A stretch of DNA of 64,000 nucleotides from DAITBA01 sp036824005 (GCA_036824005.1 DAITBA010000008.1:62001-126000), one strand, 5' to 3'; counted from the first letter of the stretch, positions 24,512 through 34,458 are shown. Notes: generated by a model not told the origin, from the letters alone. Program-made: numbers and translations.

Positions 24512-25750
24512 TTGAAGAACTACGTCATCGTGGGTGCCGGCCCGGCCGGCGTCAGGGCCGCCGAGGCGCTTCGGCACGAAGATCCGCAAGGCTGCATCAT
24601 CCTGCTCGGCGGCGAGCCAGGTGAGCCGTACGCCCGCATGGCGATTCCCTACATTCTGTCGGGGCGCATCGAAGAGGACGGCGCCCGGCAGCGCCAGGCC
24701 TCGAATCACTACGCGAACCTCAAGATAGAGTACCGCAACAACAAGGCGGTGCAGGTGCATGCCGCACCGCCAGGCGGCCGCGTCGATCTCGACGACGGCA
24801 CGACGCTGCCTTACGATCGGCTGCTTGTGGCGACCGGTTCCTCGCCTACCCTGCCATCCATGCCAGGTACGAATCTGCCGGGTGTGGTGACCTGCTGGAC
24901 CCTCGATGATGCCCGTGTCATTGCGTCGAAGCTCAAGCCCGGGACACGCGTGGTCATGGTGGGCGCCGGCTTCGTCGCTGGCGTGTGCATGAAATCCCTA
25001 GTGGAAAGCGGCGCCGAGTTATCCGTCATCGCCGGCCGGTCGGGACAGATCCTGCGCTCGATGATGACACCCGTGGGCAGCAAAATCCTGCAGCGCTGGC
25101 TGGAGAGCAAGGGCGTCAACGTCATCACCAAAGGCCGCATGGAGCGCATCGAGTCGGGTCCCCGGCTGGTGATGGACAACCAGACCCTCGACGCCGATCT
25201 GATCATCCTCGCCACCGGCGTGCATCCCAACGTCTCCTTCCTCGACGGTACCGGTGCCGAGATTGACCAGGGCATCATCATCAACGACCGCATGGAAACC
25301 ACGGTGCCTGGCATCTATGCGGCCGGGGACGTCGCCCAGGGACGCGACTTCTCCACCGGCGAATGGGTCGTGCATGCGCTGCAACCCACGGCCACCGAGC
25401 ACGGACGCGTGGCGGCGCTCAACATGGCGGGCAAAGACGTACCCTACCGCGGCAGTTTGAGCATGAACGTGCTCGATACGGTCGGCCTCATCTCCTATAC
25501 GTTCGGCATGTGGCAGGGCAAGGCGGGCGGCGAGACCGTGGAAAGCGTCGACGAATCAAACTACCTCTATACCCGCCTGTGCTTCGACGGCGACATCCTG
25601 ATCGGCGCCATCCTCATCGGCCAGTACCGCCAGGTAGGGCCGGTGCGCGGACTGATCCAGACCCGCCGTCACCTGGGCGAGTGGAAGGACGAGCTGCTAA
25701 AGAACCCGCAGATGATCATGGAGGCCTTCGTCGCACTGACCAAGACCTGA
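24512..25750 (+). CDS. FAD/NAD(P)-binding pyridine nucleotide-disulfide-type oxidoreductase
   Basis: The 412-aa flavoprotein starts at TTG 24512, supported by AAGGAGGG upstream. It has an FAD-binding Rossmann site (YVIVGAGPAGVRAAEAL), ATGSSPTLP, an NAD(P) site (RVVMVGAGFVAGVCMKSL) and the C-terminal FAD motif (VPGIYAAGDVAQ). There is no redox-active CxxxxC, so it is more like NADH-rubredoxin or ferredoxin reductases, or the NirB-type reductase module. One oddity is GxGxVxG, with Val replaced by Phe-Val in the second site. Electron acceptor unknown. It follows rtcB by 138 bases with a possible TAGAAT -10 at 24455-24460. Confidence 0.87.
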   Translation: MKNYVIVGAGPAGVRAAEALRHEDPQGCIILLGGEPGEPYARMAIPYILSGRIEEDGARQRQASNHYANLKIEYRNNKAVQVHAAPPGGRVDLDDGTTLPYDRLLVATGSSPTLPSMPGTNLPGVVTCWTLDDARVIASKLKPGTRVVMVGAGFVAGVCMKSLVESGAELSVIAGRSGQILRSMMTPVGSKILQRWLESKGVNVITKGRMERIESGPRLVMDNQTLDADLIILATGVHPNVSFLDGTGAEIDQGIIINDRMETTVPGIYAAGDVAQGRDFSTGEWVVHALQPTATEHGRVAALNMAGKDVPYRGSLSMNVLDTVGLISYTFGMWQGKAGGETVESVDESNYLYTRLCFDGDILIGAILIGQYRQVGPVRGLIQTRRHLGEWKDELLKNPQMIMEAFVALTKT

Positions 25751-25759
25751 GCGCCGGCG

Positions 25760-26698
25760 CTATGCCGTTGCGCTGCCCGGTCCGGGCGCGGCAGCGCCCG
25801 CGCTCGCCTCCTCGGCGCTCGGCGAGACCGTCACCCGCACGATCAGTTCCTGCTCGCCGCCGCCCAGAAGCACACCGCGCAGCGGGCTGACGTCGCTGAA
25901 GTCCCGACCGAAGGCGAGCGTGATGTGCTGCAGGTCGGGCAGCAGGTTGTTGGTCGGATCGAAATCGCACCAACCCGCTTCCGGGCAATACACCGACACC
26001 CAGGCATGGGAGGCATCGGCGCCGATTAGCCGCGGCTGGCCCGGCGGCGGCGTGGTCAGGAGATAGCCGCTGACGTAGCGCGCGGCGATGCCGACCGAGC
26101 GCAGGCAGCCGATCATGAGATGGGCGAAGTCCTGGCAGACGCCGCGCCTGCGCGTCAGCACTTCGGCCAGGGGTGTGGCCACCGTCGTCGCCTGGGAATC
26201 GAACTCGAACTCTTCGTGGATGCGCTGCATCAGCTCCCGCGCGGCTGCCAGCAGCGGCCGGCCGGGGGCGAAGCTGGAGGCGGCATAGGCGGCCAGCGCG
26301 GGGGTAAAACCCACCTGGGGCGACTCGAAGAGAAACTGGCTTGCTTCGAGCAGCGGCGGCGATCCGACCTGCTGCATGCGCGCGCGTACCCGGTCCCAGG
26401 GCGGGCTATCCTCGAGTCGGCGAAATCCGTCGCGGGAGCGGACCTCGACCGCGGAAGTCGCCCGCACGTGCAGCACGCTATGCGGCGCCAGCACCGCGAT
26501 GTACAGCACCGGATTACGGAAGTAGTCGTCGCGCTGCCAGCGCTCCGTCGGCGTCGGCTCGACGGCGACGGCATGGGCCAGGGTGGACTGCCACGGCAGG
26601 GGGCGCGGCGTCATGTGCAGCAGTTGCTGCGACAGCGCCACCGCGCTGTCATAGCGGTATTCGGTTTCGTGGACGACGGCGTAGCGGGCGCTGGGCAT
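25760..26698 (-). CDS. Transglutaminase-like protease-fold protein
   Basis: The 312-aa product (start MPSARYAVV at 26698) has the N-terminal beta domain YAVVHETEYRYDSAVALSQQ. This is followed by a transglutaminase core with the triad: Cys in RRRGVCQDFAHLMI, His in DASHAWVSVY and Asp in WCDFDPTNN. Bacterial enzymes of this type are likely peptidases or crosslinking enzymes. It is the third gene of an operon with the ATP-grasp/alpha-E protein (8 bases upstream) and the large DUF2126 transglutaminase. Established comparative work links this gene set to peptide synthesis or modification. No signal peptide is seen. Confidence 0.9.
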   Translation of the reverse strand: MPSARYAVVHETEYRYDSAVALSQQLLHMTPRPLPWQSTLAHAVAVEPTPTERWQRDDYFRNPVLYIAVLAPHSVLHVRATSAVEVRSRDGFRRLEDSPPWDRVRARMQQVGSPPLLEASQFLFESPQVGFTPALAAYAASSFAPGRPLLAAARELMQRIHEEFEFDSQATTVATPLAEVLTRRRGVCQDFAHLMIGCLRSVGIAARYVSGYLLTTPPPGQPRLIGADASHAWVSVYCPEAGWCDFDPTNNLLPDLQHITLAFGRDFSDVSPLRGVLLGGGEQELIVRVTVSPSAEEASAGAAAPGPGSATA

Positions 26699-26705
26699 CA
26701 CGCCC

Positions 26706-29183
26706 TCATGCGGCAAAGGTGCGCTGGCCGGCGCCGGCGACATGGCTGAAGAAGCGCAGTCCGATCTGCTCCGAAAGCGCGTAGCCGGCGCGACCGATCT
26801 CGCCCAGAAGCGGCGTCAGCGTCGCGCTGCCGGGCTGCAGCTCTGATCCCGCATCGAGCGTGGCCAGCCTGTCCGCCAGGTCCTGGAGATGCCCGGCCTC
26901 GGCGCTGCCGCGGGCATTGTCCAGCCGGGCGAGATAGTCCCGCAGGCCCAGCAACTGGAACATGACAGAACGCGGGTTGCTGTCGTCGAGCACCAGCAGA
27001 TCGAGAACCGGCAGCCATTCAGGACGCGCCATGTAGCGCGAGCGATAGGTGACGATGCTGTCGGCCAACTCCAGCAGCCACTCCAGGCTGCCGCCGCCCA
27101 CCTTGAGCGCCTGCTCCAGCATGCGGCAGAGGAACTGCAGCCGCTCCAGACGCCGCCCGATCGACAGAAAGCGCCAGCCCTGATCGCGAGTCATGCCGTC
27201 GAGGGCGAATCCGGACAAGGTCATCATGGCGGCAATGGTGTGATCGACGGCCGCAAGTGCGTCGCCCAGCGTCGTCAAGTGCGTCTTGCGTTGGCCCAGA
27301 TCCTGCACCAACTGGTTGAGCATGCGCCAGTTGTCGAGCGACAGGCGTTCGCGCAGGTGGAAAGCGACACGAAACAACTGGCGCAGATTGGCGGCCAGGC
27401 CGTGTCCCTGGATTTCCTCGATCAAGGCCGTGCGCAGGGCGGCCTCGATCGTGGCCTCATCGGCGTGCGCCTGCTTCTCGTCGAGCAGCCCGGTGCGCCG
27501 CGCCAGGGCGACGATGGCGGGCCATTCCTCGTCGCGGGCGGCGGGCACTTCGTCGATGAGGCGCCCGAAGGCGACGCGCAACAGCCGCGCCGTGTTGTCG
27601 CAGCGCTCGGCGTAGCGACCGAACCAGAACAGATTCTCCACCACGCGGCTGGACAGGTTGGCGCCGCTGCGCACCAGATCCTGCGGGCCGACCGCCCGCC
27701 GCAACATGCTGAATGGATTGACCGGTCCCTGCGTCAGTACCCAGGTGTCCTTGCTGCTGCCGCCACGTTGCATCGAGATGACGTGCGCATTGGCGGCGCT
27801 GGCTACACGGGTCAGCCCGCCGGGCATGACGACGTAGCCGTCCGGGCTGGCGACGGCGTAGACGCGTACGCCCACCGAGCGTGCCTGAAGGCGCCCATGA
27901 TGGCCCTGGTCCCACACCGGTGCCTGCGACAACCGCACCAGTTCCTGGGCGACGTAGTTGTGCGGGCGGGTGCGCAGCGTCGCAATCAGTTCGTTGCGGG
28001 CACGCGCCGACAGATCCATGGCGAACACCGCGTGTCGGCGCAATTGGGGAAAGGCCGGCTTGATCACCAGGGTACCCAGGCGCTCGATAACGTCCTCCAG
28101 CGCCGCCGGCTCGCCGCACCACCAGGTGGCGACGGAGGGCATGCGCAGCGATTCGCCCAGGAGGTGCTCGCATAGGCCGGGCAGGAAGCCCAGCAGCGCC
28201 CCCGATTCCAGGATGTTGGCGCCCAGTGCATTGGCGATCAGCACGTTGCCGCGGCGCGCCGCCTCGGTGATGCCGGAGATGCCCAGCGACGAGTCGCTGC
28301 GCAGCTCCAGCGGATCGCAGAAATCGTCGTCGAGCCGGCGCAGGATGACATGCACCCGCTGCAGTCCCGACAGCGTCTTGAGCCAGACGCAGCCGTCGCG
28401 CACCGTCAGGTCGGAGCCTTCGACCAGCGGAAAGCCCAGGTAGCGTGCGAGATAGGTGTGTTCGAAATAGGTTTCGTTGTGCGGGCCGGGGGTGAGCAGG
28501 ACGATCAGCGGCGCTTCGTCGTCCTTGGGTGCCCAGTGCGCCAAGCTGTCCTGCAGGGTGCGGAAGAAGCGCGCCAGATGCTGGGCCTTGAGATCGCGGA
28601 ACAGCTCCGGAAACACTCGCGATATGACAAGGCGGTTCTCCAGCGCGTAGCCGGCACCCGATGGCGCCTGGGTGCGATCGGCGACTACCCACCAGCGGCC
28701 GTCGGGGGAGCGCGCGAGGTCAGCGGCGTACAAATGCAGGAAGACGCCGCCGGGCGGATGCATGCCGTGGCAGGGGCGCAGAAAGCCGGCATGCCCGTAG
28801 ACCAGCGCCGGCGGTAGCAGCCCCTGTTGCAGCAGGGACTGGCTGCCATAGACGTCGGCCAGGATGCGATTGAGCAGGGTGGCGCGCTGGGCGATGGCCG
28901 GCTCGATCTCCTGCCATTCTTCGTGGGGGATGATGAGCGGCAGAAGATCGAGCTCCCAGGGACGATCGGCGCCCTGAGGGTCGGCGTAGATGTTGTAGGT
29001 GACGCCGTTCTCGACGATCTGACGCTGCACGTAGTGCTGCCGCTCGCGCATCTGTTCGGGCGTCGAGGCGGTGAGATGCTCGAACATGCGCTGCCAGTGC
29101 GCCCGCGTGGCATGGGGCGCGCCCAGCATCTCGTCATAGCGGCTGGAGTGCTGGGGATAGGCGGCGAGAAGCTGGCGGGGCAT
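26706..29183 (-). CDS. Circularly permuted ATP-grasp plus alpha-E domain fusion
   Basis: From the ATG at 29183 the protein is 825 aa. Residues 1-480 are the circularly permuted ATP-grasp (GVTYNIYADPQGADRPWELD, LTPGPHNETYFEHTYLARYLG, VILRRLDDDFCDPLEL, LVIKPAFPQ, YVAQELV). Residues about 500-825 are the all-helical alpha-E domain (NLFWFGRYAERCDNTARLLR, LSGFALDGMTRDQGWRFL, RPVL-like dimer helices). In many genomes these are two genes; here they are fused. ATP-grasp enzymes join carboxylates to amines, so a peptide ligase role with the flanking transglutaminases is the accepted prediction, but the product is unknown. Confidence 0.92.
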   Translation of the reverse strand: MPRQLLAAYPQHSSRYDEMLGAPHATRAHWQRMFEHLTASTPEQMRERQHYVQRQIVENGVTYNIYADPQGADRPWELDLLPLIIPHEEWQEIEPAIAQRATLLNRILADVYGSQSLLQQGLLPPALVYGHAGFLRPCHGMHPPGGVFLHLYAADLARSPDGRWWVVADRTQAPSGAGYALENRLVISRVFPELFRDLKAQHLARFFRTLQDSLAHWAPKDDEAPLIVLLTPGPHNETYFEHTYLARYLGFPLVEGSDLTVRDGCVWLKTLSGLQRVHVILRRLDDDFCDPLELRSDSSLGISGITEAARRGNVLIANALGANILESGALLGFLPGLCEHLLGESLRMPSVATWWCGEPAALEDVIERLGTLVIKPAFPQLRRHAVFAMDLSARARNELIATLRTRPHNYVAQELVRLSQAPVWDQGHHGRLQARSVGVRVYAVASPDGYVVMPGGLTRVASAANAHVISMQRGGSSKDTWVLTQGPVNPFSMLRRAVGPQDLVRSGANLSSRVVENLFWFGRYAERCDNTARLLRVAFGRLIDEVPAARDEEWPAIVALARRTGLLDEKQAHADEATIEAALRTALIEEIQGHGLAANLRQLFRVAFHLRERLSLDNWRMLNQLVQDLGQRKTHLTTLGDALAAVDHTIAAMMTLSGFALDGMTRDQGWRFLSIGRRLERLQFLCRMLEQALKVGGGSLEWLLELADSIVTYRSRYMARPEWLPVLDLLVLDDSNPRSVMFQLLGLRDYLARLDNARGSAEAGHLQDLADRLATLDAGSELQPGSATLTPLLGEIGRAGYALSEQIGLRFFSHVAGAGQRTFAA

Positions 29184-29273
29184 GAGCGGCGGATGCGCGA
29201 ACGTCGTCCTGTTCGGATTGTTGCGTGCACAGACAGCGGCAGCGTAGCACAATGCTGCCGCCGTGAGTCGCGC

Positions 29274-32200
29274 TCAGCCGCGGCGCAGATCGAGGGTGAA
29301 GGGGAAATTCGGATTGCGCGCTTCCGCCGGCGCTTCGACCGGTCCCGGCGTGTGGCCCATGCGGAAAAAACGCCCCAGGCGACGCGCCTCGGCTTCGTAG
29401 GCGTTCACCGGATATTGCTCGTAGTGGCGCCCGCCGGGGTGCATGACGTGGTACTGGCAGCCGCCGAGGCTGCGCTTCATCCAGCCGTCCACCAGGTCGA
29501 ACACCAGCGGCGTGTGGATGCCGATGGTCGGGTGCAGGGCGGAGGCCGGACACCAGGCGCGGTAGCGCACGCCGGCGACGAATTCGCCGACGTTGCCGGT
29601 GGGTGCCAGCGGCACGCGCCGGCCGTTGCAGGTGAGGACATGGCGTTCGTCGACGAGTCCGGTTACCTTCACCTGCAGCCGCTCCAGCGAGGAATCCACG
29701 TACCGTGCCGTGCCGCCGGCTGCCCCCTCTTCGCCCATGACATGCCATGGTTCGAGCGCGGCGCGCAGTTCGACGTGCATGCCGCGGGCGGCGAACTCGC
29801 CATAGCGCGGGAAGCGGAACTCGAAGTGCGGCGCGAACCACTCCGCCTTGAGCGCATAGCCGGCTGCGTCGAGTTCGGCGATGACGTCGGTGAAGTCGTC
29901 CCAGACAAAGTACGGCAGCATGAAGCGGTCGTGCAGCTCGGTACCCCAGCGCTTGAGGCGTTCCGGTTGATAGGGCTGGCGCCAGAAGCGGGCGATGAGC
30001 GCGCGCAGCAGCAGTTGCTGGGTCAGGCTCATGCGCGCGTGGGGCGGCATCTCGAAGGCGCGCATTTCCACCAGCCCGAGCCGGCCGGCCGGACCGTCGG
30101 GGGAATAGAGCTTGTCGATGCAGAACTCGGCGCGATGGGTGTTGCCGCTGGAGTCGATGAGCAGGTTGCGCAGGATGCGGTCGATCTGCCACGGCTGGCA
30201 GCCGAACGGTCCGTGGCTCGCCAGCTTGTCGATTTCGCGGAAGGCAATCTCGATCTCGTAGACCGAGTCGTTGCGGGCTTCGTCGATGCGCGGCGCCTGG
30301 CTGGTCGGGCCGATGAACAGCCCCGAGAAGAGGTAGGACAGCGACGGATGATTGTGCCAGTAGCCGATCAGGCTGCGCAGCAGGTCGGGGCGGCGCAGGA
30401 AGGGCGAATCCAGGGTGGTGGCGCCGCCGACGACGAAATGATTGCCGCCGCCCGTGCCGCTGTGGCGCCCGTCGAGCATGAATTTCTCCGTGCCCAGGCG
30501 CGACAGGTGCGCCGCCTCGTAGAGGAAGCCGGTGTTCGCCACCAGTTCGTCCCAGTCCTGCGCCGCGTGCACGTTCACCTCGATGACGCCGGGATCGGGG
30601 GTAACGCGGATGTGATTCAGCCGCGAGTCGCGCGGCGGCTCGTAGCCCTCGATCAGAACCGGCTGCTTGAGTTCCGCCGCCGTCGCCTCGACCGCGGCCA
30701 CCAGCTCGAGATAGTCCTCGAGCGCCGAGGTCGGCGGCATGAAGATGTAGAGCACGCCGTTGCGCGGCTCGGCGCAGATGGCGGTGCGCGTGATCCAGCC
30801 GGCGGACTCGAGGAAACCGGGTTGTGTGCTCGGGCCAGCGGGCAGGCGCGACCGGGCGCCGCGTCGCACTGCATCCCGTGCTTCGGCACCGCGATGCAGG
30901 TAGTCGTCCGAGGGCGACTGCAGCACGCGGCGGATTTCCTGGTAGCGCGGCAGCGGCGGAAAATGCTGGGCGGGTTCCGGCGCGTGGATCCAGGGATAGT
31001 CGGCAGCGGCGACCCAGGGCTGGGAATCAAGCGGCAGGCGCAGGCCCATCGGCGAGTCACCGGGGATGAGATACATGCGCTCGCTGCGCAGGAACCACGG
31101 CCCGCTCTGCCAGCGGTTGGCCGTCGGGTAGTCGCTGCGCTTCAGGGGCAGGACGTGGCCGACGACGTGGTCCAAACCCTGGCCGAAAACCTTTGCCAGT
31201 CTGGCTCGCTCGAGCGGATCGTCGAGCCGGGAATCGAAGGGATCGACGTTGCTCGGCAGGCGCCGTTCGCGCCACAGGTAGTACCAGACGTCCTCGTAGG
31301 CGGGGAAGACGAACTGCGGATCGAGGCCAAGCTTGCGCGCCAGCGTCTGCAGGAAGCGGGCGGCGACTTCCGGGCCGGCGTTGCCCGGGGCGTTCTCGTC
31401 GGCGAACAGCGAGCCATCCTGCCAGACCGGCTCGCCATCCCGGCGCCAGAAGCAGGTCAGCGACCAGCGCGGCAGTTGTTCGCCCGGATACCATTTGCCC
31501 TGTCCATAGTGGAGCAGGCCGTGCGGGGCGTAGCGCTGCTTCAGCCGGCCGAGCAGATTGGCGGCGAGCCGGCGCTTGGTCGGACCCAGCGCCTCGGTAT
31601 TCCATTCCGCGCCGTCGCGGTCGTCCACGGAGACGAAGGTCGGCTCGCCGCCCATGGTCAGCCGCACGTCCTGGGCGGCCAGGTCGGCGTCCACACTGCG
31701 TCCCAGCGCATCGATCTCCGACCACTGGGCATCGCTGTAGGGTTTCGTCACCCGCGGCGCCTCCCAGATGCGCTCCACCTTCATGACATGCCGGAAATCG
31801 CATTCGCATTCCTCGGTGAAGCCGGTCACCGGCGCCGCGCTCACGGGCTCCGGCGTGCATGCCAAGGGAATGTGGCCTTCGCCGGCGAACAGCCCCGAAG
31901 TCGGATCGAGTCCGACCCATCCGGCGCCGGGGAGATAGACCTCGCACCAGGCGTGCAGATCGGTGAAATCCGCTTCCGGGCCGGAGGGTCCGTCGAGGGA
32001 CTTCACGTCCGGTGCGAGCTGGATCAGATATCCCGATACGAAACGCGCGGCAAGTCCCAGATGACGCAGCAATTGCACCAGCAGCCAGCCGGAATCGCGG
32101 CAGGATCCGCTGCCCCGTTCGAGGGTCTCCTCCGGCGTCTGGACGCCCGGCTCCAGGCGGATCAGATACTTGATGTCCCGGCCGAGCTGGGCGTTGAGAT

Positions 32201-32639
32201 CCACGAGGAAGACGACGCTTTGCTTCGGCTGGCGCGGAATGGAATCGAGGTAGGCCTGGAAGCGCGGCGTCGCCGGCAGCTTCACCAGATACGGCGACAG
32301 TTCGGCCTGCTGCCACGCTTCGTAGCGAAACGGGAACTTCTCGGCATGGGGTTCGAGGAAGAAGTCGAAGGGGTTGATCACCGACATTTCTGCCACGAGG
32401 TCCACCTCGATGCGCAACTCGCGCGCTTTCTCCGGAAACACCAGGCGGGCGAGGTAGTTCGCCTGCGGGTCCTGCTGCCAGTTGATGAAGTGTCCGTCGG
32501 GCGCAACCTTGAGCGAGTAGCTCAGCACCGGCGTGCGGCTATGAGGCGCAGGCCGCAGCCGCACGATCTGCGGCGACAGGCCGACCGGCCGGTCGTAGCG
32601 GTAGTGGGTGAGGTGGTTCAGCGCGACATGGATGGACAC
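29274..32639 (-). CDS. Large transglutaminase-like protein with DUF2126
   Basis: The GTG at 32639 is chosen because GGAG lies six bases upstream and family proteins begin SIHVALNHLTHYRYDRP; the product is 1121 aa. Residues 1-280 form the transglutaminase part with Cys (GSGSCRDSGWLL), His (DLHAWCEVYL) and Asp (GLDPTSGLF). The rest is DUF2126, with RLTMGGEPTFVS, YPGEQLPRW and HSGTGGGNHFVVGGAT. The DUF2126 region looks like a glutamine-synthetase-like amidoligase in published analyses. It is the first gene of the cluster, 90 bases before the ATP-grasp fusion. It is cytosolic by sequence. Confidence 0.92.
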   Translation of the reverse strand: MSIHVALNHLTHYRYDRPVGLSPQIVRLRPAPHSRTPVLSYSLKVAPDGHFINWQQDPQANYLARLVFPEKARELRIEVDLVAEMSVINPFDFFLEPHAEKFPFRYEAWQQAELSPYLVKLPATPRFQAYLDSIPRQPKQSVVFLVDLNAQLGRDIKYLIRLEPGVQTPEETLERGSGSCRDSGWLLVQLLRHLGLAARFVSGYLIQLAPDVKSLDGPSGPEADFTDLHAWCEVYLPGAGWVGLDPTSGLFAGEGHIPLACTPEPVSAAPVTGFTEECECDFRHVMKVERIWEAPRVTKPYSDAQWSEIDALGRSVDADLAAQDVRLTMGGEPTFVSVDDRDGAEWNTEALGPTKRRLAANLLGRLKQRYAPHGLLHYGQGKWYPGEQLPRWSLTCFWRRDGEPVWQDGSLFADENAPGNAGPEVAARFLQTLARKLGLDPQFVFPAYEDVWYYLWRERRLPSNVDPFDSRLDDPLERARLAKVFGQGLDHVVGHVLPLKRSDYPTANRWQSGPWFLRSERMYLIPGDSPMGLRLPLDSQPWVAAADYPWIHAPEPAQHFPPLPRYQEIRRVLQSPSDDYLHRGAEARDAVRRGARSRLPAGPSTQPGFLESAGWITRTAICAEPRNGVLYIFMPPTSALEDYLELVAAVEATAAELKQPVLIEGYEPPRDSRLNHIRVTPDPGVIEVNVHAAQDWDELVANTGFLYEAAHLSRLGTEKFMLDGRHSGTGGGNHFVVGGATTLDSPFLRRPDLLRSLIGYWHNHPSLSYLFSGLFIGPTSQAPRIDEARNDSVYEIEIAFREIDKLASHGPFGCQPWQIDRILRNLLIDSSGNTHRAEFCIDKLYSPDGPAGRLGLVEMRAFEMPPHARMSLTQQLLLRALIARFWRQPYQPERLKRWGTELHDRFMLPYFVWDDFTDVIAELDAAGYALKAEWFAPHFEFRFPRYGEFAARGMHVELRAALEPWHVMGEEGAAGGTARYVDSSLERLQVKVTGLVDERHVLTCNGRRVPLAPTGNVGEFVAGVRYRAWCPASALHPTIGIHTPLVFDLVDGWMKRSLGGCQYHVMHPGGRHYEQYPVNAYEAEARRLGRFFRMGHTPGPVEAPAEARNPNFPFTLDLRRG

Positions 32640-32894
32640 GGGCAACTCCGTCAGTCTGACCATCCAGGGTCAAGCAAGTTGCGTGCGCGTTGGCGACGGC
32701 CGCATCGGCGCGCAGAGCCACGCGCTGCGCACCATGCGGGTGCCGTCAGGCATGCAGGCGTGCACCAATTATGCGCGCAAACTCGGCGTCTGATCGGCGA
32801 AGCTCAGCCGGTGATATGCCTCGTCATTCCGGCGCTGCGCGTCGGAGCAACTCCGGAACAAGCTGTATTGTCCCGGCCTCGTTGCATCGAGCGC

Positions 32895-34277
32895 TTACCG
32901 CTCCCGTCCTGCCTCATGAAACGCCTTCTGCACCGGCGAGAGCAGATACTCCAACACGCTGCGCGTGCCGAGCTGGATTTCTGCTGCCACCTGCATGCCG
33001 GCGGCGAGCGCATGGCGATGGCCGTCCGCTTCGAGGTGCGACTGCTTCAGCTCGACCAGCGTGCGGTACAGTAACCCCGGGGCCGCCTGAGCGGCGCGCG
33101 CCTGCTCGCGCGCCGCGCCGTGGGACTCGCCGTCTGCGGCATCGGCGCTCACCTGTGCCACCACCGCCTCGAGCAGGCCGTACTTCTGGAACGGGAAGGC
33201 GGCGAGTTTCAGCTTCACCGGCTGGCCGGCGCGCACGAAGCCCACGTCCTCGTTGCTCAGCCACACCTCGGCGCGCAGGTGCTCCTCCCGGGGCACCAGG
33301 GTCATCAGGATCGTGCCCGGCGCGACCACGGTACCCGCCGTGTGCGTGGCCAGATCCTTGACGATCGCCGCCTGGGGCGCGCGCAACGCCAGCAACTCGG
33401 CACGGCGTGTCTGCTTGATGCGCTCCTGGGCGAGCTTCTCGTACTGGCTCGCCAGCTCCACCCGCTCGGCCTGGAGGTTGCGCACGTACTCGGCGCCGAG
33501 CTGGGCCAGCTTCTGCTCGCTCTGCAGGATCGTCGCCTGGGCCGCACGCATGACGGACTCCTGGGCGCGCAGATCCTGCTCGCGCTCGATGCGCTCGCGC
33601 GCCTTGTCGTTGGCCAGGATCCGGCCGGCGAAACCGTCCTGGGCCAGCTTGTCGAAGGCCCGCTCCTGCGCGCGGTAGTGGGGCAGCACCTGGTCGAGCT
33701 TGGCCTTCACCTGCTCGGCGGCCGCCAGCTCATGGCGTGCCTTGTCCAGCAACGCCCGCTCCTGGGCGAGCGCGCCCTCGTAGGCGCGCACGTTGGCGGC
33801 GTACTGGGCCTGGATGGCGTTGAACAGCGCCGCCGGATCGTCTTTCTCCCGAGCGAACGGGCGGCCGGCCAACTGGGCGTCGATGCGCCGCAGGCCGAGC
33901 CGCTTGATGTGATAGTCGTTGTCCAGCGCCTGGCGGTCGGCCTCGGCAGCCACCGCATCCATGCGCATGAGCACCTGCCCGGCCTCGACCACCTGGCCTT
34001 CCTCGACCAGAATCTCGCGCACGATGCCCGCCTCGGCCGGCTGGACGATCTTCAGGTAGCTCGCCGGCACGAGCTTGCCGGCGGCCACGGCGACGATATC
34101 GAGCCGGCCGAAGCCCGCCCAGAGCAGCAGCAGCGCGAGCAGTGCCAGCAAGGCGTAGAGCGCCCGGCGTGAGAGGGGATGCGGGGGTTCGCAGTGCACG
34201 GCGAGCAGCGCCGGGGAGAAGGCTTCACCGGCCGCAGCGTCCGGCGCCAGGGGGAGCGCGATGGGCGGGATCTTCAT
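32895..34277 (-). CDS. HlyD-family membrane fusion (adaptor) protein of type I secretion
   Basis: The 460-aa product has a cytosolic N terminus and one transmembrane helix at about residues 40-57 (ALYALLALLALLLLWAGF). A biotinyl-lipoyl half follows (VPASYLKIVQPAEAGIVREILVEEG in part), then a long coiled coil (residues 130-310, rich in Ala/Glu/Gln) and the C-terminal RTX-exporter pattern (PGTILMTLVPREEHLRAEVWL, LSPVQKAFHEAGRER). It links the inner membrane ABC exporter to an outer membrane channel. It is separated from the ABC gene by the cargo and other genes, and from the glycosyltransferase by an inverted-repeat element. TolC is not in the window. Confidence 0.92.
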   Translation of the reverse strand: MKIPPIALPLAPDAAAGEAFSPALLAVHCEPPHPLSRRALYALLALLALLLLWAGFGRLDIVAVAAGKLVPASYLKIVQPAEAGIVREILVEEGQVVEAGQVLMRMDAVAAEADRQALDNDYHIKRLGLRRIDAQLAGRPFAREKDDPAALFNAIQAQYAANVRAYEGALAQERALLDKARHELAAAEQVKAKLDQVLPHYRAQERAFDKLAQDGFAGRILANDKARERIEREQDLRAQESVMRAAQATILQSEQKLAQLGAEYVRNLQAERVELASQYEKLAQERIKQTRRAELLALRAPQAAIVKDLATHTAGTVVAPGTILMTLVPREEHLRAEVWLSNEDVGFVRAGQPVKLKLAAFPFQKYGLLEAVVAQVSADAADGESHGAAREQARAAQAAPGLLYRTLVELKQSHLEADGHRHALAAGMQVAAEIQLGTRSVLEYLLSPVQKAFHEAGRER

Positions 34278-34300
34278 CGGTACATTCCAGACAGGTAGTT

Positions 34301-34423
34301 CACCACCAAGGACACCAAGGAAACTCAAGTAACCGCGATGAAGGTACCCCTCACCCATCGGGTGCGAACAATATTCCGCACGAATCTCGAATTCTCTAGG
34401 TGTTCTTGGTGTCCTTGGTGGTG
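34301..34423. repeat. Short inverted-repeat (MITE/REP-like) element
   Basis: Two 20-base arms, 34301-34320 (core CACCAAGGACACCAAG) and 34404-34423 (CTTGGTGTCCTTGGTG), are inverted copies with one mismatch. They bound a 123-base segment with no gene. Each arm is itself a tandem of the motif CACCAAGGA. It sits alone between the glycosyltransferase and the HlyD gene, and I saw no second copy in the window. It could be a miniature non-autonomous element or a strong hairpin shaping operon mRNA. No target-site duplication is obvious. Confidence 0.6.
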
Positions 34424-34458
34424 CAGACCAGGTTCTCAGGTTCTTGTCGACGTTCGCT

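Noticed and set aside
23555..24760. 401-codon minus-strand frame under rtcB
   Set aside because: It mirrors rtcB, whose catalytic residues are all intact on the plus strand.
28827..33074. 1415-codon plus-strand frame
   Set aside because: It is the mirror of the ATP-grasp and transglutaminase genes; composition is His/Arg/Gln-rich and lacks any domain. GC-rich codon use opens long antisense frames.
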